From contig NC_092352.1 of NCBI RefSeq assembly GCF_963676685.1, positions 28,539,117-28,603,116 of the forward strand: a stretch of 64,000 nucleotides of DNA. The letters are read 5' to 3'. The position numbers and the translations under genes were made by a program. The stretch comes from Mytilus edulis (lineage: Eukaryota > Mollusca > Bivalvia > Mytilida > Mytilidae). How positions within the stretch are numbered: the first letter of the stretch is position 1; each line of letters starts with the position of its first letter. Positions 10,876 to 20,469 of this stretch are shown here, piece after piece. The notes below the pieces were generated by a model, which made no database searches, was not told the DNA's origin, and was given only the letters and a program-made list of their open reading frames with translations.

Positions 10876-11668
10876 GTTTCGTAGGGGACTACTTTTGTCC
10901 CATACGAAACTGCTTCTAAACACACATATGTTTGCAATTTTAAATGTTTCCTATAGACATTCAAGTTTGTTTACTTTATATACTAGGAAAATCTAATTTT
11001 TTTCTGAATTGGAGAACCATTTTTTATCGATAAAGATTAGACAGTACTCAGTGGCGGATCCAGGGGGGGGGGGGTGGGGGGGTTCCGGTGGTGCGCACCC
11101 CCCTTTATTTTTGCCGATCAATGCATTTGTATCGGGACATATGTTTTGCACCCCCCCCCCCCCCCTTTTGCCCTGGGTTAGCACCCCCCCCCCCCCTTTC
11201 GAAAATTCCTGCATCCGCCCCTGGTACTTCACATATGAAGGTACAACTCGTGTTACGTAGTGGACATTTTGATGCGTTTCGTAGGTGACAAATCCGTTTT
11301 TCGTAGTGGACAAAAAGTTTCGTAGTTGATATCAACCCTATTCTATGTTAATAAAAACATAATAAAAATTACATGAAACTAACCCTTGGTATTTGCTTTG
11401 CACGAATATAATTGAAAAAAGAGTAAAAAAAGACTGCATGGTAGTGGTAGTGTCCCCTACGAAACGTTTTTCTCCCATACTTGTTTCGTAGGTGACCGTT
11501 TCGTAAGGGACGTATTCGCATGTTTTATTTTTTTCCCATAATCCCTTTATTGCAAAAGTAAAAAGACTGATTGTATTCATCAAAGCATGTATTAAGCTGT
11601 ACACTGATATTTTTTTTATAATTTTAAAACCAGATACTGATGGAGATTTGACCCGTTTCGTAGTGGAC
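10876..11668. repeat. Cluster of a 14-bp motif GTTTCGTAGKGGAC
   Basis: Ten matches or near-matches: plus at 10876, 11252, 11276, 11298, 11317, 11483, 11498 and 11655; reverse complement at 10897-10910 and 11452-11465. The first forward/reverse pair can form a hairpin. No coding frame explains the spacing. The cluster is interrupted by the MITE at 11049-11223. Confidence 0.8.
11049..11223 (+). mobile_element. MITE with CAGKGGCGGATSCAGG terminal inverted repeats and GTACT target duplication
   Basis: Left end CAGTGGCGGATCCAGG and right end CCTGCATCCGCCCCTG are inverted with two differences over 16 bp. Flanks are GTACT (11044-11048) and GTACT (11224-11228). The interior is G and C homopolymers around a short unique core. 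A fragment of the same terminus occurs at 25595-25617. The superfamily is unassigned: a 5-bp duplication does not fit the 8 bp of hAT. Confidence 0.8.
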
Positions 11669-12417
11669 ATTTACAAAAATACGGTATCACTCTGGTCCAT
11701 TTGATGGACTTTGATAAATTATTGAAAATCACAGTAATACGGATTTTTTCTCTATTCCCCTCCAGATTTGAGCTGATTTTTTGATAGGTGAGAAGACTAC
11801 CATCATGTTTATGTCCACATGTGTTTATATTGAAATTGCATATTTTCAACTTTTTGGGACGGGACCATTCGTGTCGCTTTGACACATCTAGTTTTAAAAT
11901 AATTTTCAATTTCCTAAATATTTCTTATCAATACAAACATATTTTCTATTCCCCTAAAGCAAAAACACATTAAAATGAAACACAAAAACATCAATACTTA
12001 GATAACAAAAGAAAAAATTATTTTGAAAATGATGTCACAGTAGATCACGATAGCCTGCAGGGATCCTGGCTAACTAGTAACATTTAGCTTAGCAGAGATT
12101 GGACTAGAATTCCAGAATGGAGTGCATGATTAAATAAAACCAGCAAGGTCTGTGTGCCCATGCATCTATAATGAAGTAATTTGCCAAATATTTTTAATTA
12201 TCTTGTACAGAAACCTGTGAACAGTATATCTAACATAATATATATGTTCCTGCAGCAATCTAGCCGGACTATCGAGTATGAGAATGAGGTTCCGGACATC
12301 ACTTGTACAATTCTGTAAAAACATATGTAACTGAATGACACATATATAAAACATATATATCTAAATAATTATATAACAAATGTCCTTTCTCAGATGTTAC
12401 CTACCTACCTAGTCCTT
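11669..12417. other. Intergenic, nothing recognised
   Basis: AT-rich DNA without a supported gene, RNA or repeat. Confidence 0.4.
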
Positions 12418-13240
12418 ATTATGCCCGGAGGCACATAGGGCAAGGACTAGATCTTTCCACTCATCTCTGTTCTGTGCTTTCTTTTCTATTACACCAAGCT
12501 GATTCCATGTTCTTTCATTTCAGCTTCAACCGTTCTTCTCCAAGTTGTTTTGGGGCGTTCTTTCTTCCTTTTCCCCTCCGGTGTCCATCTTAGGGATACT
12601 CTGGTCAAGTCATCTGCTGGTCTTCTAAGAACATGCATGGCCAATCCATCTCCATCTTTTCTGCTTCAATAAAGTCTCCATGTTGTTGGATCCTGTTGTT
12701 TCATGGAGGTCTTTGTTGGTAATCTTACGCGGCCAGAATATCCTTAAGATCTTTCTGAGGCAACCGTTGTGAAAACTGGAGAGCTTGTTGATGTCTTTGT
12801 CTGTCATTCACCAGCATTCCGCCCCATATAGTAGCACTGCTAGTACACAACTGTTATATAATCTCATTTTGGTGTTGTTACTGATGTTGTTTGTTTTCCA
12901 GATGTGTCTTAGTTTTAAAAATGCAGTTCTTGCTTTTCCTATTTTGTCTCTGATGTCTTTGTCTGCTCCTCCTTCAGATGTTACTATCGGCTGCCCAAGT
13001 AGGTGAAAGATAGAGTGCAAACTAGGGGTGTCCCATTTAAATCTATTAAAGGAGGCTCTGAGGTGTTAAGAGGGATGACTTCTGATTTCTTGATATTGAT
13101 ATTCAATCCAATCATACTTGCATTCTTTTGTAACTTAGTGGTTTTGTCTTGCATGTGTGTTTCTAGATGCGACAATAAGGCCAGCTCATCTGCATAGTCC
13201 AGATCATCTAGGTCAAGGCCGTAGCTACCCTTGACTAAAA
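12418..13240 (-). pseudogene. Non-LTR retrotransposon reverse-transcriptase C-terminal fragment
   Basis: Reading 13240 to 12418 on the minus strand gives the RT catalytic-box region LDDLDYADELALLSH (YADD has become YADE), then LTYLGS-like and LLYGAECW blocks, then KRWRWIGHA, the tail block GKRKKERPKTTWRRTVEAEM, and finally LCASGHNKD followed by stop. This ordered set is typical of invertebrate LINEs whose C-terminus contains a WIGH and a PKTTWRRTVEAE motif. Frameshifts separate at least three frames, and the N-terminal half is missing. It is distinct from the LINE at 20470-23343. Confidence 0.85.
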
Positions 13241-13326
13241 TTAGACACTGATTATTTTTTTTATACATATATATCAATATAATAGTCATTTCATTTTGTT
13301 GTTCTGTCTCAATCTTAATTTCTATC

Positions 13327-13368
13327 TGAGACTACTATAACACATGTGTTATACATGTAGTAGTCTCA
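13327..13368. repeat. Nested palindrome
   Basis: Outer arms TGAGACTACTA / TAGTAGTCTCA enclose the perfect 14-bp palindrome TAACACATGTGTTA. Could cruciform or hairpin; no other context. Confidence 0.75.
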
Positions 13369-14267
13369 CTGAGTTTCTATATAACTTGTCCGATCATTCC
13401 TTTTGAACTATTCTTCCTGGATATACCTCAGCATCTCAACGGGTGATGTTTCTCGATAACATTAACCTAGTATTGATAATCATCATGGATCTCTAGTTAA
13501 AAACAGGCTCTTGTAGAAAAAGGAAAAGCGACACTGAAGGTAGAGAAGGAATAATTCTAGTGAACTAGTTTTTGTGAACAGAGTCTGAGTATTGTATATA
13601 ACTTCATTAGAACAATTCAAAAACGATAAGTAGACGGACAAATCAAGTACTGGTATTCGGAAGGGGGAAGTTCTGTCTGCGTATTCATTTCTCTGTTTAA
13701 CCAACTTTTGACAAATCAAGTCATCGCAAGGGGGCAGTCCTGTCTGCGTATTCATTTCACAAACTTTAATCTTTCTCTTTACAGATAAATAACACATAAA
13801 TAATATGAAACATGCATGGATTAGTTTCTATCCATGTTTCTTTAACCTTAAAAATTGAAAGAACATCCCATGTTCCAATTTGATATTATTGAGGAATGGT
13901 AGAACCTTTAACACAGGATTTTGTCTTTACTTATTCGGGACTACGGAATTTCGTTTCTTTATATCCGGGGTTTCGGAATCGGACACCCCATACCCCTAAT
14001 CCCTAAATTTATAGATTCTGGAACTAAAATACCACCAACTATTTCCAGAAATAATTTGAAATTATGGACCTACATGTAAACGTCAAAAACTCCATTCCAA
14101 TTCCCCTGTACCCATATCATACATACTCTATAGATAGAATCATATACATTTATCTTATCTCATCATCTATCCCTAGTTTGTCTACTCTTTGTCAGCACAA
14201 AAGCGAGTTAAATATTTTGTAACTGCAACTGTATGATGGGGCTTACAGGAAAGCTTAATTCCCTTTT
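13369..14267. other. Intergenic with a local direct duplication (13643-13757)
   Basis: 'tctgtctgcgtattcatttc' and a preceding 'acaaatcaagt' plus 'aagggggmagt' recur in order at about 13643-13692 and 13710-13757. Otherwise nothing recognised. Confidence 0.6.
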
Positions 14268-14303
14268 GCAAACAAAACTGTTACTACCGATGCTACTACC
14301 AAA

Positions 14304-15368
14304 TTGCTGATGGAGAAGGAATTGGAAGAAGACATTGATCATTGTGTTGATGATAATGCGCTTCCTTTAGAAACACAGGCTGCCCTGAAACGACTGAAAA
14401 CTTGGAAAAAGAGCATGCATGAGTGGCGAGAGATTGTGCGGGCTTGCCATGTTCATCGCGATAAGGGAAGCAAGTTAACTCGTACCACGTTAACTCGTAC
14501 CAAAAAAGTTAACTCGTACCAACGTAAACTCGTACCACTGGGAAGTCGTACCATTAAAAATATATTAAAAAATATGAATGTTTTATGGTTTGTTTTTTTG
14601 TAAACTTAATAAAAATAAAGTTGAATTATTTGAATTTTATACTGGATTTTAAGGAAAGCCTAGACAAAAATACGAATGTTTTTTTAAGCTTTATTTTTAA
14701 ACTGATCTTTCAAACTAGTTTTAATCCAGAAGAATGTAAAAACACATTGCTTTAACTGTACCTTAAGTTGAATATCTATATCAAAATTAGATTAATTAAA
14801 GCTGTAATCCATGATCACAAATCGAATGCTATATTTACAATTGTTGAAAGCCATGTGCTTTTTGGCGGGAAAATTCAGGAAACCCCTTAACAGGAAACAT
14901 TTACATTTCATGTTATTTATAGACAGTAAGAATTTCATTTTGGAAATCATTTTGATTAACCGTGTTAACTGCTAAGATTTATTCATGAAAAATAAATATT
15001 TTCTTGGGGTGAAACTTATAACACTTTAATAATATTACAAATATAAGTAAACCAGTTTGAAGTATTTTCTATCCAGGACCAATAGACAAGGAACATTAGC
15101 TACAAATTGGTCATTGTACTTTCAAATTATATATATTTTACAGACTTAAGAGGTATTGAGTGAAAGTAAAGTATATATTCATCATTTAACACCATTTAAA
15201 TGCATTTAAATAAGTTGGTTCGAGTTAGCAGTGGTACGAGTTTGCATTGGTACGAGTTTGTTTTTAGTGCTACGAGTTGACGTTGGTACGAGTTTACAAT
15301 GGTACGGGATAACTATAATTCGCGATAAGGATATCAGCAGACCAAATTATGATTCTGAAACGAGTTGA
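14304..15368 (+). pseudogene. Unidentified ORF fragment interrupted by a transposon insertion
   Basis: An acidic/basic open frame (ETQAALKRLKTWKKSMHEW near its middle) runs to 14466 at HRDKG. It is cut by the element at 14467-15319. Counting one copy of the flanking duplication, the frame resumes at 15331 without a shift and continues 12 codons (DISRPNYDSETS) to a TGA. I do not recognise the protein. Its upstream end is unclear: an in-frame TAA lies about 15 codons before 14304, so it may be an exon or itself a transposon gene. Confidence 0.5.
14467..15319. mobile_element. MULE-like non-autonomous DNA transposon (853 bp) with iteron-bearing ends and 9-11 bp target duplication
   Basis: TCGCGATAAGG is present on both sides (14456-14466 and 15320-15330). 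The ends carry inverted arrays of an 'AACTCGTACCA'-type iteron: at least five in direct orientation between 14477 and 14553, and five or more inverted between 15218 and 15307. The interior has no coding frame. Duplication length and iteron-rich ends fit Mutator-like elements best; this superfamily call is inference. Confidence 0.85.
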
Positions 15369-15930
15369 CTGAACCGGCCAGAGAAAAATTTGGTAAACTC
15401 TACTGAATCGATGTTTGTTCTATGTTCTGGCAGCAAACTCAAATCAGTGATATTTAGATGATTATCTTACATATAAATTTAAATAAAGTTGTTAAAATTT
15501 TGGTGTTAGTAAAAGTCTTAAAATATATAAAAAAAATATATAAAAAGTGTCCAAATTCAAAACAATATCAAACTCTCTAAAAATGCCTAGAATGCAGGAT
15601 TTTGCACCATTCATTTTATACCCTCCAAAAATTTTTTTCGCCTCGCTTCGCTCGACTCAATTATTTTGCCTCACTAAAATAGGATGCTTAGCTACGGCCT
15701 GTTAGGTAGTTAAAAAGAGTCCACCTATTGCCGGTGTTCTCATATGTTAAACAGCAACTTATTCCTTTGGCCTAACAACTAACTCTTAATACCAAACATT
15801 TCTTGCCTGTCATATATAGATATAATTACAGAAGAACAGGCGAAATCATGAAATTGAACTCAAGATGATTTCAAATGCAATCGACATAATTATATGTCAG
15901 ACATTTACTCTCTTTGACTCGAAGTATTAC
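15331..15930. other. Intergenic, nothing recognised beyond the ORF tail at its left edge
   Basis: AT-rich; the block 'cgcctcgcttcgctcgac' near 15640 stands out as locally GC-rich but is not explained. Confidence 0.4.
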
Positions 15931-16024
15931 AGACGATTGCATTGCGTATGTAGGGTAAAGGTAACATCTTTGGCCAGTAGCTTGCTTGCTAGCTTAACCG
16001 TGAAGTGATTATTAGGTTATGTAT
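15931..16024. repeat. Left arm of a long-range inverted repeat
   Basis: About 80% identical to the reverse complement of 17896-17996 (shared 'gattgcattg', 'atctttgg', 'gcttgctagct', 'attattaggt'). The arms enclose the nested families G and B. Confidence 0.7.
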
Positions 16025-16034
16025 TTTTATAGTT

Positions 16035-16229
16035 CGTTCTTATGTTGTACTGTTATACCACTGTCCCAGGTTAGGGGGAGGGTTGTGATCCCGCTAACAT
16101 GTTTAACCCTGTCACATTATGTGTATGTGTCTGTCCCAAGTCAGGAGCCTGTAATCCAGTGGTTGTCGTTTGTTTATCATGTGTTACATATTTGTTTTTC
16201 GTTCATCATCAAGTTTTTTTTTAAATAAA
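16035..16229 (+). repeat. Family G left half, split by a family B insertion
   Basis: Contains 'tgtcccaagtcaggagcctg' and 'atttgtttttcgttcat'. The right half resumes at 17616, so the family B element landed inside this copy. Confidence 0.85.
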
Positions 16230-16329
16230 CAAGCGGCTCTCAAGAGCCTGAATCGCCTCATAGGTAGTTACGGCCCTGTTATGTGTTACATATTTGTTTT
16301 TCGTTCATCATCAAGTTTTTAAAAATAAA
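16230..16329 (+). repeat. Duplicated insertion junction (100-bp period)
   Basis: The last part of the family G sequence plus the first 27 bp of family B ('caagcggctctcaagagcct') appears at about 16176-16256 and again exactly 100 bp later (16276-16356). The junction of host repeat and inserted repeat was duplicated once after insertion. Confidence 0.8.
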
Positions 16330-17615
16330 CAAGAGGCTCTCAAGAGCCTGAATCGCTCACATTGATTTTTTGGTATTTATCATTCATCGTAGTTTGTTTG
16401 TTTGATTTAATCTATATTAATAAGTGTTTGAAAATGCAGTTTTTTTGTCATACTTTCTTCAAAAGCAAAATAAAAAGGTGTTTGGTGTGACATTTTGAAG
16501 GTTGTTCGGTTTTTAAAAGGTGATTAACTGCATGCATGCACAGTTGACTTGAAGATGCTTACATGATAAACAAATTGTGTAAAATTGTCCTTAAAGGGCA
16601 AAAACTCTTTAAGGGGTCAATTGACAATTTTGGTCATATTAACTTATTTGTAGATCTTACTTTGCTGAACATATTTGCTGTTAACAGCTTATCTTTATTA
16701 TTTTTACTATTCAAGATAACAAACAAAAACTGCAAAATTTCCTTAAAATTACCAATTTAGTGGCAGCAACCCAACAATGGGTTATCAGATTCATCTGAAA
16801 ATTTCAGGGCTGATAGAACGTTACCTTCTGAACACTTTAATTCCCTGTAAGATTTGCTCTAACTGCTTTGGTTTTAGAGATATAAGCCAAAAACTGCATT
16901 TTACCCTTATGTTTAGCCATGGCAGCCATGTTTTTTGACGAAACAGAAAATAAAACACAAACTTTATTGGATCATTCAGCTTACGTTTGATTGGAATTGA
17001 TTCAGTGGTTTTAGAAAACAAGATTTTTTAATGTTAGAAAACATGATAAACAGATTGTGTAAAATTGTCCTTAAAGGGCAATAACTCTTTAAGGGGGTCA
17101 ATTGACAATTTTGATCAAATTAACTTATTTGTAGATTTAACTTTGCTGAAAGTATTTGCTGTTTACAGTTTATCTTTATCATTAATACTATTCAAGTGAT
17201 AACCAAAAACTGCAAAATTTCCTTAAAATTACCAATTTAGTGGCAGCAACCCAACAATGGGTTATTAGATTCGTCTGAAAATTTCAGGGCTGATAGAACG
17301 TTACCTTATGCACACTTTAATTCCCTGTAAGATTTGCTCTTACTGCTTTGGTTTTTGAGATATGAGCCAAAAACTGCATTTTACCCTCATGTTCAATTTT
17401 TAGCCATGGCAGCCATGTTTTTTGACAAAACAGAAAATATAGCACAAACTTTATTCTAGATACCATAAGGACCATTCAGCTTAAGTTTGGTTGGAATTGG
17501 TTTAGTAGTTTAATTCAGAGGAGAAGATGTTTGAAATAGTTTACACCAGACGGACAACGACAGATACCAAGTGATGGCTAAAGCTCACCGTTCGGAAGGA
17601 ACGGTGAGCTAAAAA
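16330..17615 (+). repeat. Dispersed repeat family B, copy B1
   Basis: Starts with the hairpin AGGCTCT-CA-AGAGCCT and 'cgctcac'. The body has two tandem versions of a roughly 480-bp block ('aaattgtccttaaagggca' at 16577 and 17057; 'agtggcagcaacccaacaa' at 16759 and 17239). It ends with the hairpin CTCACCGTTC/GAACGGTGAG and 'ctaaaaa'. Similar to B2 (45541-46530) and B3 (49341-50096). Confidence 0.85.
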
Positions 17616-17815
17616 GGTTGTTAGTTTTCTCATTTTCTCGTTTGAATTGTTTAAATTACATTGTCATTTTGGGGCCTATTATAGCCGATTGTGCGGTTTG
17701 GGTTTTGCTCATTGTTGAAGACCGTAGAGTGACCTATAGTTGTTATTCTGTCATTTTGGTCTCTTGCTGAGAGTTGTCTCATTGGCAATCATGCCACATC
17801 TTCTTTTTTATACCC
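17616..17815 (+). repeat. Family G right half
   Basis: Continues the copy begun at 16035: 'gttagttttctcattttctc', 'gtgacctatagttgtt', 'gagttgtctcattggcaatc'. Confidence 0.85.
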
Positions 17816-18244
17816 TCCTTTAAGAGTAGACTAGCCCGACAGATAACCAATCTATCTGTCTGTAGGACTAGGCTACTTCAAAAGGAGTGTTAACGTAGTA
17901 TACCTTACCTAATAATGAATTCACAGTTCAGCTAGCAAGCATGCTAACCAAAGATATTAACTTTACCTGCACACTCAATGCAATCTACTGTACTACTGTT
18001 AACATGTCATGTTAAGCTACTGGGATTCAGACATGAACATGAAAACAGGATCTGATCATCAAAGCATAAAATTGGTCACGTCCTTGTGACACATCTGACA
18101 AGACAAAATATCACATCCTAAAGTTTACAGATTCCATAATTTTTCTTGAGGAAGATAACTTTAAAATCCTTAAAAGTTGCCATGATCACTTGAACATAAA
18201 ACTATGACAAAGGTAAGATTGACAGTCCACAATTTTATTTAACG
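17816..18244. repeat. Right arm of the long-range inverted repeat (17896-17996) and a short palindromic segment
   Basis: 17896-17996 pairs with 15931-16024. Just before it, 17827-17879 reads as an imperfect hairpin (agtagactagcc...ggactaggctact around agataaccaatctatct). 17997-18244 shows nothing recognisable. Confidence 0.6.
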
Positions 18245-18378
18245 ATGTGGAATTTATTCGACTTTCACTTGAAAACCATATGCATCACTCATACACAATT
18301 TTAAGAACTTTTGTGGAATTTATTTCACTTTCCCTTGAACATTATAAGCATCACCTATACAAAATTTTAGTTACCTAT
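18245..18378 (+). repeat. Tandem duplication of a 67-bp unit
   Basis: 'gtggaatttatt' ... 'actttc' ... 'cttgaa' ... 'gcatcac' ... 'tacacaatttta' occurs twice in succession at 18247 and 18314. Confidence 0.7.
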
Positions 18379-18400
18379 TATATATATATATATATATATG

Positions 18401-19096
18401 TTCCAGACCATATGAGTATTTGGACCGTACGCGTACGGTCCGGACCGTATACGTATACGCATACGGTCCAGTACGAGCTGACCATAAATGTTATTTGATC
18501 ATATGGGTTAAATTGAAACAATCTTTATTTTTAGTTTTACAAATTGTTATTGATAATTTATTATAATGAAATAGATAAAATGAACAAACGAACAATTGAA
18601 ATTAGATATTTGTTTAATTGTATATCTGAATCCTATTTCGGTACTCTCGCCCAAGGTGACACAATTCAAGTAACGTAATATTTTTAACATTTGTATGTGT
18701 GCAGTTCGTGCATGTTCTTTTGCATTTGAATTTTTTTGGTAAGGTTGCTTAATATTCTATAACAATTGAACTCCCACATTATGTTTACTTCCGATATTTT
18801 CAATTTCAGTGTTCATAATTCAATTAATGTATTACTGATCAACATGCTTAATACAAGAAATTAACATATTTAATTAGCGTGAATTAAAAAAGTTAAAATA
18901 TAAAGTTTTTGTTTCAATTACAATTGAACTTTTTTATATTAATTTGATAGTTAAGTAATGTTGATCTGCTATATGCATTTGTATCTAATAAACTTTACCA
19001 TATTTTAAATATTAGTCAGACCGTACGCGTACGGTCCGACCGTATGAGTATTTTGAAAAAGTACGCATACGGTCCAAATACTCATACGGTCTGGAA
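18401..19096. mobile_element. Non-autonomous element with palindrome-rich terminal inverted repeats (about 696 bp)
   Basis: Left end TTCCAGACCATATGAGTATT, then 'tggaccgtacgcgtacggtc'; right end 'ccaaatactcatacggtctg' then gaa. The inverted repeats are about 36 bp and contain CCGTACGCGTACGG, itself a palindrome. Additional subterminal 'cgcgtacggtcc' boxes lie at 18418-18476 and 19020-19075. Both flanks are TA-rich (atatatatg / catatatac). No ORF inside; superfamily not identified. Confidence 0.8.
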
Positions 19097-19420
19097 CATA
19101 TATACATGTATGTATAAATATATATGAGTCTGAAAGATTGTGTAACAATACCGATAAATAGATGGAAAACAAAACACTAAAAAGTGTTGAATATCATTGC
19201 ACAAAGATGGAAAAACTGAACAGATGATATAAATTATACAATAATTGCAAATATTTCGGCTTAACAAATGGCCTTCTTCGGTGACAAAAGTTTTAACAAT
19301 AATGATATATAATGTATAAGGTGTAAACATAGATCAGTAATAATACAGGTAAGTTTTGGTCGATTGATTTTAATCCAAAATCCTGAATACAATAATATAA
19401 ACACTAGACTGTAAATTTAA

Positions 19421-19819
19421 TTATTTCTTTCTATTGATTCCATCTGGATGGAGGACACCCAGTGTTTTTATCCAAAACTTCTCCCGATTTTCTCTTTGCC
19501 TATTTTGCCATGTACAATCCTGTTCGATCACAAGGATATTCATGTGATCAAAATCTTTCAGATTGTGATCTGGTAACCTCAGTTACCTGAAGTGTTGGCT
19601 GACAGGAATATACGTTTTTTTTGTGAGGTCACTCCTGTGGCCATTGAGGCGTTTGTGAAATGGCTGCATAGATTCACCAACATATTGGAGACCACATCTA
19701 GGACACTCAAGAACGTAAATCACGTTTGAGCTTTTGCAGTTGACATATATATATGGAAAATCACAAACACCACCTATCCACATATATCTTCTTTTGCATT
19801 GATTTAACACTTTTTTTAG
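19421..19819 (-). pseudogene. Penelope-like element GIY-YIG endonuclease fragment
   Basis: The minus strand encodes SNVIYVLECPRCGLQYVGES followed by KRLNGHRSDL, i.e. the paired IY and YVG strands of a GIY-YIG nuclease with an inserted CPRC zinc-binding pair, as in Penelope-like retroelements. Further on come ILVIEQD and NREKFWIKTLGVLHPDG, supplying the family's catalytic Glu region, and a terminal stop at 19421-19423. The copy is inactivated: after QHFR an in-frame TAA arises from a 9-bp insertion within the palindromic GGTAACTGAGGTTACC. No RT part was found upstream. Confidence 0.88.
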
Positions 19820-19930
19820 ACTCAGGGCTATTAAGAATCATTTTGTAGACATCTGTTTATTGTTCAATGTTGAAGCCTGTATATTGACCTCTGGATGTTT
19901 TTGTTTATTTATGATGTTGGTTTGGTTTCT

Positions 19931-19962
19931 CCAAGGATTTGTATTACTATACAAATCCTTGG
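19931..19962. repeat. Perfect hairpin, 13-bp arms
   Basis: CCAAGGATTTGTA and TACAAATCCTTGG separated by 6 nt. Both arms are followed or preceded by 'ggtttct' direct repeats. Confidence 0.85.
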
Positions 19963-20469
19963 TTTCTCATAGCTGTATATCATACATTTCTCCTAGTTTG
20001 TACAGAAATACCCGGTACTGGAATTTAGTTGGGTTGAAAACTGCTAGAGCAGTGGTTGAATGCAGGTCTCTAGTCAAAAGCCCAAAAATATTACATTTTC
20101 TCAAAAGGTTGAATGAAGAGTACAAAGAAAACACATGTTTAATGCAACAACACTTGTCACATGCAAAGGCCAGCAGAGGCAGATTTATTGGTTTGCGAAT
20201 GGAGATGAAGTGGGGGGTGCACAGAGCCGCCCCTAAGGAGCTACATTCATGGTTAATCCATACCTTTTTCCTGTTCTACTTCAAATGTTGTCTAGTTGGA
20301 GGTTTCTTTTCAAAATCTGAAATTTAGATCTGACATAAATTGTGACATGGCAAAAAGAAAATTGACCCAATTTGAAAACACATCATTTTAATGCTGATAT
20401 TTAATATAAAAATACCAAATTAACTGTATCAGTTATGAAATCAATTGCTATTTATTAAATTTACCTGAA

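Noticed and set aside
10993..11335. Four overlapping Gly/Pro-rich open frames
   Set aside because: Produced by the poly-G and poly-C tracts of the MITE at 11049-11223.
19860..20327. 155-codon plus-strand frame between the Penelope-like fragment and the LINE
   Set aside because: Begins at TTG rather than ATG, no domain recognised, composition not convincing; no splice context.
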